The translations under genes and the position numbers were made by a program. Below are positions 48,143 through 60,200 of a stretch of 64,000 nt of DNA, piece by piece. The DNA is from Platycnemis pennipes (Eukaryota > Arthropoda > Insecta > Odonata > Platycnemididae): assembly GCA_933228895.1 (NCBI GenBank), contig OW121853.1, positions 81,390,645 to 81,454,644 of the forward strand. Reading direction: 5' to 3'. The stretch's first letter is position 1, and every line of letters begins with the position of its first letter. Under the pieces are notes generated by a model. It was given only the letters and a program-made list of their open reading frames with translations, ran no database searches and was not told where the DNA came from.

Positions 48143-50479
48143 GGGCCAGTTTCACCAATGAAGATAATCTTTTTAACTCGGTTAATTTTGGGATTAACCG
48201 AGTTAATGTGACTTTTCTGTTCCATCAGTATTATTAACTCGGTTTTGGGGCATTATCTCGGTAAGTATTTTTACCGGAGGTTTTCGCGAGGTGAAAGGTT
48301 ATTATCCGAGATAATTCTGTAAAAGCAACATGGCACGCAGGCAATTTCGTCAGCTACTTTTAGATGTTAGTCGAGAATTTTGAGCTCAATTATCGTTGTT
48401 TAAGGCAATTACTAGGTGGATTAAAGAAAGCACAATTTATTTGAACCTTAAAGCTGAGATTTTATTTATCCTGAGTTAATAAACACTACGAAAGCACTTA
48501 GCAACAATTCAGTTGAAGTCTTCTCAGGATTTCTACCAGGTTAAATATTTATATAACACCAACTTCAATCACCCTGAAGATGAGTCGTGCGTTGAAACGT
48601 TGGTGTTACAGAAAAGATAAATGAAAACAAATAGCACGTATCTAACCTCTAAAACTCTATCTTATTTAAATGTAAATAGTACACTTCTCACAATAGATAC
48701 TCCTACACACTTCAACCATAATTAAATATATTTTATAACCCTCATGAATTCTTGCTGAGTAATCAGGGAACGTCATAGCCGCATACAGTCTTGGAAATGA
48801 TTCGCCCGTCGCTATAAAATCTTTGAGTGACAGCCAGCCGGAATCAAATTGTAAAATATCAATATAATTATAAACATGTATACCTAAGGTTGATCAAGTA
48901 TCTCTTGTCACCGAAATTGCTTCTCTCGTCGTCGTGTCCGATCTTTCATAATCACGTCTGGTGAGATTTAATGCAGTACGAAATTGCTCCAGCGTCTTTC
49001 TTAATAAATTACGATAGGCCTCACAAACCTATAAAAACAGTTTATTTTGTATCAGGCCTAACGTACCTTGATCTCTATTTCTCCTCTCTCGTAGCTTTCT
49101 CCGGAAATATTGTGGCTGCCAAAATTGTAATGGACACTGGCAGTAGATGCAAAAATTAAACCATACCGATTCATTATTAATAACTCTACTTCACTTCAGA
49201 TAAACTTAAACCTCAATATCTAATAAGCTTTCTGTAATGATTATTATAATTACTAAATATACACCATACTTTATTTCACCCATCACGCATCACTTCTAAA
49301 CTAGGCAGAATACGTAAACAAACCATTCCGACCATCGATACAGCTGCGTTGGTCGGAAATCTCCCATGAATCAATATGTACTATCGATAAGCCTACCATT
49401 GCGCATCCTTTCTGCACGTAACATTCAAGGAATTAATTCGAAAGATCATTCGCCGAAACGCACTTAGCAGAAGCAATTTCAGGTCATCACTTAAATTATT
49501 TCGCAAATGAATTCATTTGCATGATAATTCACCTTGACACCAATGACAACAACGAAGGAAATGCTAAGTTTTAAGTGATCGAAAGGTACCTATAATAGCA
49601 GTTACTGTACGTTTTCGAGACGCTGTAAATAAAGGCAATGTAATTTAAGTTCATTCCAGTATTTTATTTCTCTATCTCCTAAACGTAGCAGTGAAGACAA
49701 AAAGTGATATCTTAGGGGAGATGTTTTTAGAATTGGGAAAAGCGGGGTTTGAAATATCTTATAAACATATAGATTATTTTTGAAAGTGATTATAGATGTT
49801 TTATAGATATACGTAGAAAATAATATAGATGTTTCGTGGACATTTAGTTAATATTTTGTCCTTCATGGGTCCATTGGAAATGCCTTTAGTTACAATAAGC
49901 ATGAAGTTAAATCAGCTGAATTACAAATCGGTTAGGCGCTTTTATTTGTTGATGTCAGGAGTATGAGAAATTTACTAACCTAAACGTTCTCAGAGAACTT
50001 TGGGTTTTAAAAAACCGAGATAATAATAACAGTGGTGCAACGCAAGCAAGAGATTATCGAGATAATAATATTCATCATCATCATCAAGGGTCAACAATCC
50101 TAGGATTGGTTTGATGCAGCCCTCCACTCGATTCTTCTATTGGCCAACCTCTTCATACCAACGTAGTTCCTCTCTTTCACGTCCTTTACGACCTGCTCCA
50201 TGTAACTCATACGAGGCCTGCCTCTTCCATTTTTCCCGTTCACTTTTCCCTCGACGATTGTCTTCATCAGGCCATCGTGTCTTAAGATATGGCCGATTAG
50301 GTTGTCCCGTCTTCTTTTTATAGTTTTCAGTAGACTTCTCTTTTCTCCCACTCTTCTTAGGACTTCTTCATTTGTCACTCGGTCGATCCATTTTATCTTC
50401 ATCGATAGCAATAATAATATTAACGGAGATAATGTAAACTGTGATAATGGGAAATTTTACTGTCACTGGTGAAACTAAC
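48143..50479. mobile_element. Harbinger-like TIR element inserted in the LINE
   Basis: The left end is GGGCCAGTTTCACCAATGAA. The right end reads GGTGAAACTAAC, diverged from GGTGAAACTGGCCC in the copy ending at 1129. TAA flanks both sides (48140-48142, 50480-50482), and removing the element restores the LINE sequence across the site. Internal GTTAATTTTGGGATTAAC-type palindromes lie near the left end. A short frame MARRQFRQLLLDVSREF starts at 48331 and stops. No full transposase is present. Confidence 0.75.
50073..50410 (-). mobile_element. 5'-truncated RTE-like LINE inside the Harbinger-like element
   Basis: A CATCATCATCATCA tail begins at 50073, followed by the antisense 3' end of the same LINE family (KVNGKNGRGRPRMSYMEQVV on minus). 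It is flanked by ATAATAATATT at 50062-50072 and 50411-50421. Its last 103 codons are uninterrupted. Only the 3' 338 bp inserted. Confidence 0.88.
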
Positions 50480-50712
50480 TAAGATAGCTTCCATTGTACA
50501 ACTCTTCCAAGTATTCCTTCCATCTCTTCACATTATCCTCATGTTCAATTAAGAGTTTTCCATTCATGTTCCTGATGCTGTTACATCTTGCAGCCCGTTC
50601 CTTGAAGTGATTTCTCTCCATCCTGTAGGCAACTTCCACATTTCCCATTGTGAGGTTGCTTTGTACATCTTAATGACTGATTGGCAAAGTACCATCAAAA
50701 GACCCATGATTA

Positions 50713-52200
50713 CCGTATTTACTCGTGTAAGCTGTGCCCTCGTGTATCCCGTGCACCCCTATTTGCAGGCAGGCTCATGAGGAAAAAAATTATTTCTATT
50801 AAAAAAAATTTTTGCCCTTGAGTCTGCATCATTTTGTCATAACATGAATGCAAGTTATTCAATGGAAATGTTGTGCCTAAATTCTGTGTACGTCTTTCTC
50901 ATTAACTGATTGAATTATGTTTTTATATCATCACGATCGTTATCGCGTCGTGCATCGATGCATGTCCTCTTTTACTGTGCAACTTTTTCTCACAGCATCT
51001 CACAGTTATCACAGTTACATACGATCACATCATCCAGCTCTAAAAATAGCATCTGTTCAAAATAATATCCAACTGAAATAATTGCAGAAATATATACAAT
51101 TTCAACCCCTTATTACTCTATTATTGCGGAAATCCATTGGAATATCAACAAATAAAAGCAGAATACCATCCGTACCTGATAGGGGTGGTCTCGTCTGCTC
51201 CTTGTGTAGCTGTGGACGATTTAACAACACCAGAAAGTCTTGGGAACATACAGAAAAAACTAAGCGCAATGTAATAACAATTATAATTCTTATAAAACTA
51301 AAGAATATCACTCACGGAAATAGAATCTTAAATCACTAATGAATATTCATATCATAACTGTTCCCATTTTTAGTTTTTGTCACTGCTAGATTCAGGTACA
51401 CCATATTTCCTTCCTGCAACTCGATTTCCTATTTTTTCAGCATCGCTTATAATATGTAGTTTTGTACTCACAGGAAACAATCGCAATTTCATATCAGAAT
51501 TCATTTTAGGGTGATAATAGCAAATTATTTTAAAATCCTAAATGATCGATTCAAATTCGTTTACTTCTTTCATGCTCGGAGCGGATAGCACGGATAGTAA
51601 GAAGGCATAATCTCTTAGCATAAGACTCTTGTTCTGTGTAACAAATTCTTTGTCAGTCTTTCTAATGTAGCTTTAATATGTACGCAAATAGAGCTATCTA
51701 TTACGTAAAAATGTTGCTACAGATACGTGATACCGAAACAAACTCAGCTTACGATTTTGAAAATGCATGAAAACGCCGCCCTCCTTGCGGTAGCTTACAG
51801 GATACATTATGGATTAAAATACATATCAGTGCTATAATGTATTGTCCTACGTACGATCTATACAACATAAATCTAATGCTTTGTCAAGTGGTGTTTCTGA
51901 TCTAGCGTTTCTTCAAGTGCTGTTTTAAGCTCAGACCTTGTTAAACGCGGATTTTTATTACTAATTACTTCGAAATTTCAGAATACTTTACAATGTACGA
52001 TGTATTACTAGACCATACTTACCAGTTAATGTCGATATGTTAACAGAATGCGAAACGTAGGAGAAAAAAACAACAGGAATTTGAGTAAAAATGGTGCACG
52101 GCTTGCACAAAAATCTGGAGGATTTGTGTAAATCATGCACCCCCATTTTTTTATCGGCATTTTGGGAAAAAAGGTCCGCGGCTTACACAAATAAATACGG
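50713..52200. mobile_element. TA-flanked TIR element, copy 2 (CCGTATTTAC ends)
   Basis: The ends are CCGTATTTACTCGTGTAAGC and, reverse-complemented, CCGTATTTATTTGTGTAAGC, with TA on both sides (50711-50712, 52201-52202). The interior matches 36630-37806 in reverse orientation. One example is AACGCGGATTTTTATT at about 51945 against AAAAATCCGCGTTT at about 36882. It is 311 bp longer than copy 1. Confidence 0.8.
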
Positions 52201-52202
52201 TA

Positions 52203-53440
52203 ACATATAAAAGAAAACGGATAAAGCAAGCCCAATAAGCTCCTGCCACGGTATACACTCGGAATTACGAGCGATATTTCTTGAGGGCGATGCACTGCAA
52301 AGTACAAATAAATGCATGCTATTTATCTTTAGTGGCATTATTAGTCAACTACACCTTTGTGCCATCTCTACATTATTTAAAGTCCAATCAACTCCAGGGC
52401 TTGACGATTTACAGCCTGCCCTGGCATATCTTGCACACACTCACACTTTTTAGTTGTTTATTTGTCAAGCCAAGTTCACATAGGAGCTAAATAGGCATTA
52501 GATGGACATGCGGTAAAGCATTAAGCAATCACATGACAGTGGAGAGCGGTGAATTGGGTAAGGGGCGTATTTCAGCCCATTTCCATTGCCAACTTATCAT
52601 GTAAAATATCATTGCCATTTCCGCCGACATACCTATAGCCTCTGCTACTTCATGCACTTTCTTTCGACAATCTGCTAGAATCTTGTCGTGGACTTTTCCA
52701 ATGATTTCCTCAGTAACCACATCTGGCTGGAGTCCTAGGCGATCCTTAGCATAAACGGATGTTCGACCACGTTTAATTTCGTTGACCCTATATGTAACTG
52801 TTGTCCTTGATGGCAAATGGTCCCCATATACAGCATCTAATTTTTCTTTTATCTCCTCGCACATTTTCCCCTCCAAAAGCAAAAAGTGAATCACTGAACG
52901 ATACTGCACTCTCTCCATGTTAGCAAAAGTCACGTTGCACTGCTACCTGCAATGGCTGTCAAATACAAACTAATCAATGAATTAGTGTGAAATTGTTACT
53001 GATGTTGTTCAAAATATAGCAGAACACAATGGTACCAGCAACTTGCCTCAGCAATTCCATCTGTCGTCAAACACGGGTACTTAATGAGCTACCCTCATAA
53101 TTATGCAAGAAATATTTTTGACAGCTGAGAATGCCGCATTTCGGCGAGTCATTACAACTTTCCTAACCAATAGACATACAGCTTAACACTAGAAGACTTA
53201 AGCAAAGGGTAAATTATTGTTTTGGAAGATTTAATTCACAAAATGATTGATGAATAAGCAATTGCGCACGAAAACGCCTGTTCTACCTGTTTCTAATAGC
53301 ATGGTAGAGAGAGAAAAGCAGAAAGTAAACAACTGTGGGAATTGAGAGGTTTAATTCAGCACCTTCATATATAACAAGCGCTCGCTATAGCGAGTGATTT
53401 CTCAGCCATTGGGGGCACTCGTTATACCGAGCTTTCATTG
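52203..53440. mobile_element. Second Tigger-like element, left end lost, with mariner piece inside
   Basis: Positions 52203-52500 match 6541-6830 (GGATAAAGC, CCACGGTAT, TCGG.ATTACGA, GAGGGCGATGCAC). Positions 53365-53440 match the right end at 7785-7857 (AGCGCTCG..T.TAGCGAGTGATT and CACTCGTTATACC). The left terminus is absent where copy 2 of the CCGTATTTAC element abuts. The middle holds a mariner fragment. Confidence 0.7.
52529..53105 (-). pseudogene. mariner transposase N-terminal fragment
   Basis: On minus, 52916-52600 reads MERVQYRSVIHFLLLEGK, IKEKLDAVYGDHLPSRTTV and KRGRTSVYAKDR, then KVHDKILADCRKKVHEVAEA. This is the paired helix-turn-helix DNA-binding half of mariner transposases (HTH_48 type). 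Continuing one frame over gives NDILHDKLAMEMG and a stop. The catalytic DD34D half is missing. A possible terminus, GAGGGTAGCTCATTAAGTAC (minus), lies at 53095. Confidence 0.8.
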
Positions 53441-53940
53441 AATACAATTTTGGAAGTGATTACATCTCTCTACACCTCATTTTATCATAGAAACATTGTT
53501 TGTTCTGGTAAACTTCAGTTATTTCTACAGGAAAGCCCCTAAAACTACTAATAAAGGGTTGTTCACCATGTATAATAAAAAGGTTTGCAATAACTAACTA
53601 ATTTTCTTGGCATTTTTATGCACATGTTTACAGCAAAATAGTTTATTGTTTTGTCCATTATAATTAGTGAATGCTAAATGGAATTGTGCTACTGATTCAC
53701 TGCATAGCTTCTTTGATGGGATAAATAGTTAATTCATATTCTTGTGATGTTTTGAATTGACATGTTCAATAATTCAAGGCATGCACATGATCGCTGTTTC
53801 TGTAGTTCTCCAGTCCATCAATCAGAATCAATAAAATTTGCTTAGTATACATTACCAAAAATCTTCTTTATTTTTTTTGAACCTGTATTCAGTTAAGTTT
53901 GTCTCATTAAATGTTATTTTCATGTTTCATTCTCCTTCAG

Positions 53941-54051
53941 ATACCGAAGATGATGGTGATGGTGAAAGTACTCCTCTTGGAGCTCCAAAATCTGCAAGGC
54001 TTGTAGGCAGCACTTTCTTTGGGCCAGATTTTAATCCTGAGGCTTTCAGAG
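53941..54051 (+). CDS. cic: Capicua 111-bp exon
   Basis: Joined residues 1359-1395 plus one base of 1396. The acceptor is CATTCTCCTTCAG and the donor AGAG|GTAGTA. It encodes TEDDGDGESTPLGAPKSARL and GSTFFGPDFNPEAFR. The PKSA followed by an F-x-F-D-like stretch parallels human PKSAKCEGDIFTFDR in the same relative place. The length is a multiple of three, so skipping would keep the frame. Confidence 0.9.
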
Positions 54052-54660
54052 GTAGTATTACTTGTGTTTTAAAAATCTCTACATTTTAAATTTTACTGGC
54101 CTTGGAGTACTATAGTGGCCCATACGTGACATTTATAGACATTTGTATCTTAAGTTGTTAGACTTAAGCTGTGGTAAGTAAGATGTGAAGAAGTTGTTTC
54201 TTGACTTGGAATTAGATAGAATTTTACATGTAAGAAGAATAGTTTGTCTTGTTAACCCTTTCCAATCCTGTGTCTAACCTATTCTGATGTTATGGTTTTC
54301 CTGTCCTGCTGGGTGATATGTTGGATGATGTCCAACACATTTTTCTTTGCATTTTTTTGCGCACTCTGCTGTCCCTGCTTCTTTCAGAAGTTCCTCATGC
54401 ACTTTATATATTGAACAAACTCTCATGTTAGAATTTTCCTTGAAGGCATGTTTCCTTGTTTGCATGTTCATTTCCTCAGGTCCGAGTCACAGTGCTTGTA
54501 AGTAATTCTGGTTAGCACATTTTGGTTACCTCTTAAGCACATTTGGAGGAGAGACATACCAAATTTTTCTCAGGGAAATAGGTTAATTTGATGATGAATA
54601 TCTATCATAAGGTTTAATTCTCACACTAAAAAAATTGTTGTCAATCACAAAATTATCTAA
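54052..54660. other. Intron sequence, nothing recognised
   Basis: AT-rich intron start. A minus-strand open frame of 65 codons at 54274 is Cys/Lys-rich but resembles nothing known to me. Confidence 0.45.
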
Positions 54661-54955
54661 ATATGGTAAAACACCTTATTTACACTTTTCTAGGGACCGC
54701 TAGAAAAAGGTGTTAATTGCTGGTAAATGCAAATAGCGGGAAAAGGACAATTTTCAGTTTCACGTGCATACTTTAACAATGTAAAGTAAATATATAAATA
54801 AGAAATGCTGATCAAATGAATTAGAGCAATATTATTAATTATTTCTTAAAGTATAGAGCTGTTCTTATTTATTTTTGTACGATATATTTCTACCAATGTC
54901 TCAACCAACCATTGGAGGTTATCAAATCCATAATTCCCAAACTTATGCATCATAC
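54661..54955. repeat. Dispersed repeat, second copy of 41575-41905
   Basis: Same orientation as the first copy, with about 80% identity by eye, better preserved in GGAAAAGGACAATTTTCAGT and GAGCAATATTATTAATTATT. The other boundary is not defined. Confidence 0.75.
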
Positions 54956-56183
54956 ATTTCAAGTCGATGCTTATGGAGAAAACCAGGTTTCATAAATAGG
55001 GTAGTATCCTTCATCTAAGAAAAAATAATTTATTAATTACAATTTGTGCCCCTAGCATAAATGTATTCATATTACACAAATAGTTTGGATTGAGAAATCC
55101 CAGATCACTAGAAAATCAAATGTTAATTTTAAGTTCATTTAAAAAAGCTTAGAAATGGCGGGACTGCGGCAACCTTGTTGCTGACATAACAGGTACATAG
55201 TTACCTTTGCAAGGCATAGAGAATATCCTCCTGAACTAGCCATTGTATTTCAGAGCCCCTAAGCTCCGGTAAATGTGTATTAATAATACCCTATGGAAAT
55301 TATCAAAGCTCAGAGTCATCCATTTCACATGGTATCAGTAGTTAATTTCATAGGCTCCTACTCTTCCTGATCATGGAGTACTCTGCTCTCGTGAAGCATG
55401 TTGTGAACTTAGCACAACTCCATGCCTCGTTCGTGCCATGCTTAGTAAAATTAATACTAGCTGTTTTTAAATGATTAACTGTTCCCCAGAGCTTTTTAAT
55501 AAGTTCTCCTTCCATTCCACCATCTTTTTAAAGCATCTGCAGCACCACCTAGTGGCAGGGAGGTGAAAGAGTGTGCGTTGATGTCTCACATTTAATTGAC
55601 TAGCATGCAGCAGTTTTTTTTTGTTGCATTTTGCATTTCGATGCTGTTTAAATTTTTCACTTTTTTATTAATGAAGAAAAATACTTTACATAATTTTTAA
55701 ATCAAATGGCTTGAAATATGTACTCCAAGGTTATAAACTGTTGATCAAGACCAAACAAATAGCAACTACCCTATTGATTATAATAACTTAAACAAATGAA
55801 GTATTTTTAATTCTCACTGCAAAAACAATCTTCAAAGTAATTTTTTTTACTCTGTCACCTGCATAAAACATGGGACTAAATTATCGACACACTGATATGA
55901 TCTGTATGAATGTTCTTTTGTTTTTGAGATATCAAGGTTCAAACTCAAGTAATAAGTCCCTTCATGAGTGTACCAACCAGAGTCCACTGTGATCAATGAA
56001 TTGGATTGGAAAGCATTAATACTTGTACTGCATGGGCCTTTCCTCCCATTACTTTGATAGAAAACATTCCATGTAACACACTTGAGCTTCTGTTCCTGAA
56101 GTTAGTACTAAACTCATTGTTTGTTTGAAGTATATTTTATGAACCTGTTCATTTATTTGGAATTGTGTACTGATTTTTTCCAG
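54956..56183. other. Intron sequence, nothing recognised
   Basis: AT-rich, ending in the acceptor GATTTTTTCCAG. No coding or strong repeat structure is visible. Confidence 0.5.
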
Positions 56184-56401
56184 CTGGTGAAGGAGTTGGG
56201 GATGTCTCTACTGAAGTATCATCTAGTTCACCTCGAACACCTAAAACACCTGGTACAAGTGGTCCCATTGGTCCTGGGGCCAGTGGTAGCGCATCGGAGA
56301 AAGGGCATAGGAAGATATTAGAACAAAGACGTCAGCTGGTTATGCAACTTTTCCAGGATCATGGCTTCTTTCCCTCCACTCAGGCCACTTCTGCCTTTCA
56401 G
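56184..56401 (+). CDS. cic: Capicua exon with first half of C1 motif
   Basis: Joined residues 1396-1468. The acceptor is TTTTTTCCAG and the donor TTTCAG|GTATTG (phase 0). After a Ser/Pro/Gly-rich part with two T-P sites ([10 protein letters not shown]) it reads [20 protein letters not shown], then [11 protein letters not shown]. This matches human [31 protein letters not shown], the C1 motif that assists the HMG box in DNA binding. The rest of C1 (human begins ARYADIFPSK here) must be in a following exon. I did not find it in the remaining 7.6 kb, so that intron is probably longer than the window. Confidence 0.95.
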
Positions 56402-56499
56402 GTATTGGTATTATTAATTGCTTCTTTTCATATAGATGATCTTAGGTAATAAAAGAGGTAATCAAAATAATTTAACACTACTCATTGTATTGGTGCTTT

Positions 56500-56925
56500 T
56501 CATCATCATCATTAGTCAGCAATTCTGGGATTGGTTTTACATAGCTCTCCACTGACTTTTTCAATGGGATAATCTCTTCATATTTACGTATTTCTTCTCT
56601 TTCACATCCTTTATCACTTGTTCTATATATCTTATAAGAGGCCTTCCTTTGCCGTTCTTCCCATCCACTTATCCTTCAACGATTGTCTTCATCAGGCCAG
56701 ATCATGACACATGATGTGGCCAATTAAGTTGTCCCTTCTTCTTTGGATATTCAGAAGACTCAAACTCAGTTCTCCCACTCTTCTTAGGACTTCCTCGGCC
56801 AATCCATTTAATCTTCAACATTCTTCTGTAGCACCACATTTCAAATGTTTCCACCCTTGACTTCTCCGCTGCTGTCATCATCCATGCCTCACTGTCATAA
56901 ATACATGCGATTTGACAAGAAGAAA
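56500..56925 (-). mobile_element. 5'-truncated RTE-like LINE with TSD
   Basis: A CATCATCATCATTAGTCAGC tail at 56501 leads into about 400 bp of the antisense LINE 3' end (CYRRMLKIKWI on minus). It is flanked by TTGGTGCTTT at 56490-56499 and 56926-56935. About 25 bases near the 5' junction do not match the LINE and may be filler or divergence. Confidence 0.8.
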
Positions 56926-57299
56926 TTGGTGCTTTCAAAGACTTCATATTCCATTAAATTTGACATGAAGACTATGGCTTGACAGGATCAGTACTGTTGA
57001 TATCTGTTGGGGGTAGTGGGGGAACAATTTTCCTAATCTTTTCCTGTTGCAATTTTTGTAGTATTGGGAACAAATACTGGCAACACAGGACTCAGAGCTT
57101 AAGTGGACAAAAAGCACAATTTTAATAAAAGATATCATGTGCACACAATAATTATGGTAAATAGTCTGTGTTTGAAATACATCCTCTTAGAACTTCCTCG
57201 TTACTTACTCAGTCAATCCATTTAATCTTCATTGTTCTTCTGTAGCACCATATTTTGAATGCTTCCACCATTTTATTTTCCGCTGCTGTCATTGTCCAT

Positions 57300-60200
57300 T
57301 AGGGTGGGCCGAAAAAAGGTTTTTTTTCCGGATCAAATTTGCCCTGTGCGGGAAAGTTGTGTACTGATATCAGGATCTCGCATGCAAAATTTTTTCGAAA
57401 TCGGATAATATTAACCACTGCCGCCCGAGCTCTAAAGTTTAAAATTTTGCGAAAATTCAGGCGGAAATGGGAAACAAACGGTTATGGAGAATAATTTGTT
57501 GCGAATATTGGAATATTGGTAAATATCAACGATAGATACATGTTTTTAGATTACAATACTGAAATGTGAAGTTTATTTGACGAAATCTATGGTTTATACG
57601 ATGCCTAAGAATAAACAGCTAATTTAGAGTGTAGGCAACCCGCACAACGACAAAAATTTTTACACGCTCCAAGCATCACTTCAAATAGATCACTTTTGGG
57701 AGCCGTATTTTGGATAAATTAATATTTTTTCGAATGCAGTTCCTTTATAAATGTCTCATGCTTCATTTGGGTATAGATAATACATTAAAACAGACGAAAA
57801 AGCGGTACGTTTTGAAACTAACTTAAATTATGGCGAAGAATCACGGCCTGGTATTCATCACAAAGGTGATTCAAACATTTATTTTCCTCGATATATACTG
57901 TAATATCCAATAATTGGTTCTTGCCCCCGTGAGCTGCAGATATTCTTCGCAAATCCAGCGAATTCGTGTGTCGTAAATGCCTGTGAATTAGATTGCAAAA
58001 GGAGTGGGTGTTCACTCGGAGACAAAGCGGGCTGCGCGCTGGTAAAGATACTACGAATCAGACATTTTAATACACTAGTGGAGTCCAAACGAATTCTTTT
58101 GTTAAAAAAGGCTGATATAGCTACGATCTACTCATCAGAAGATAGTAGCTTTTTCTAAGAACTTTGATAAATTGTGGTGGTTAACTGTAGGAAATGATTT
58201 ATCTCTGTGTACGGCATATACGTGCTCCTCCAACCGGCACTTTCTTGGAAAACCGGGAGTTAACTAGTCCCTAAGCGATAGTAGGTACAGCTAGTTCGAC
58301 GTGAGTCAGATATGATAAAGATAGCCAGTGGTAGAGCTAAGGAAAGTACGAATGAGACGGAGGACGGAGGTTATCCTTATCTGGCCCCAGCGATGAGTTG
58401 ATCGTGAATACTTCGGTGATAAAATGGCATAGAATTCTCATAAAAGACATATTCCATTGTAAACCCCTATAACTGATGTTGAACTCCTTCATCTCATGCT
58501 GTTACTATCGTAACTCATTAACTCACCATATTCGTTGCAATATTTTATTTTCCTTGGGGATTCCCATCCGTTGTCGGACAAGATGCGTATTTCACTTCAT
58601 AAGCTTGAGGTAGTCAGTCAGTTGGTATTCATTGCTGTGAGTGAATAACTACATTGTGCAGCGTACTGTGGTTTCGGTTGCAAGAAGATTAAAGCAATGG
58701 CAAAAATACAGAAAAAGCTTGAAAGGTGTGGATAGGAGTGCCTGATATTTGGTGCACCCGTAAAGTTCGCGGGTAATGTTTTGCCTTCTTATGAGGAGAT
58801 GATGAAAATGTATTTGTACTCTCGGTACATTCAAGAAGAAAGTGGAAATACCGATACATCTGTGCCGGGAATCGCGAAGACGGTGGATTATGCCATTGAA
58901 GACATTTGGAATAGATCCTCTATACCAGTTGTCGGACAAAAGCAAATTGTGAGACGAATTATTCAATACTATGGAAAATACCGCAATAATCTTCGATCTG
59001 TCAACAAGAAGACTTTCGTTGATCTGAAGCAAGACTTTCCTCGTCACGCGTATCAGCTGTTTGATGTTGCGGCATGTAAATTCTCTAGTGGAACTGATTG
59101 TGCTTGTGATAATACCACCAAACTACCATTTTTAGAACGTGTATTCCTTCAGGACCAGAGAAGTGATAGAAAACTGAATATCAATGCCATTGAGGTCCAG
59201 GAAACTAAAAAGAGGGAGAGGAAATAGAATAGGTTAGAGAGAAAAAGATCATCAGAATGAGCCACACTAACTGAGCAAGAAGTTCGTGAGATTTGGAAAT
59301 ACTCAAGTGAAGAAACGTCTGCAGATGAAGAATTACGCGACGCAAGTGATGCTGATGATTTTTTTGGAAAAAATGTTGGTGTAAATAATTTATATTTGTC
59401 TAGATTTGCGTCTGCCTGTGAAAGATTCTGTATATCGAAACGAGCTGCTGCAGCACTCGCATCCGCGCTTCTAGTTGATATCGGGATTGTTTCTCAAGGA
59501 GACCACGTGCTTTTTCAAGTGGAGAATGCCTGGAGAGTCTTTCAGCGAGAAGTCCGGGGAAAATGTTTCATTCCAGGTGGACCACTACAGCAATTCGTAT
59601 TCTTCGATTTTATGTTTCAACCAAAACACCTTCAAAAGAACAGATGACATTGGCAACTTCTGTGATGAAAGTATAAACTCCTATGTGGTTCGCGATAAAA
59701 TTAAGACCACAATGCACGGAAGGCTCGAAGAATATCATTAACATGATACATTTCATGAAATATATGGATCGAGACATCAAATTACGCCTTTACTCAATCA
59801 TTCGGTGAAACGCTTTTTTTGCTCGCCCAGAGAATGTTCTGCTTGTAATGCTAGCCGAAGAGAGAAGACCGATCTGTGAAATGGCCGTCGAAAAAATATT
59901 AAAATCAGAAGAAGGAATTTAGGAAATTCGAACTTCCAACTATGAATTTTGATGCACAAGATTACGTCTACTTAGTTGACTGGAAAACAATAGCGGTAAC
60001 TCAACCACCTTTAATAGCTGATATCATAAGGAAAGATTTGGGAGATATTCTGAATGAAGGGGCTTCGTTGAAAGTACCCCCATTTGCATGCCACACACAA
60101 GCAGTTGAAGGGATGGTACAAATGATCACGGTGGCGTCAAAATCCGTGTGCAGTCCAGAAAACAGGCATGGATGGGCATTATAATGCATAAAAGGCCGAA

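Larger units (their letters stand above)
46640..50680 (-). mobile_element. RTE-like LINE, antisense, interrupted by a Harbinger-like element
   Basis: The 3' end is the CATCATCATCATT tail at 46640. The body runs to 48142, is interrupted by 48143-50479, and resumes at 50480 to about 50675. The resumed part (GATGGAAGGAATACTTGGAA and GTACAAAGCAACCTC on minus) matches 13490-13690 of the sense LINE in the expected order. The 5' end is truncated near 50680. No clear TSD was seen. Confidence 0.85.

Noticed and set aside
58649..59047. Minus-strand 132-codon frame in the long-TIR transposon
   Set aside because: It is opposite the plus frame that matches a recurrent protein family, and it shows no similarity itself.
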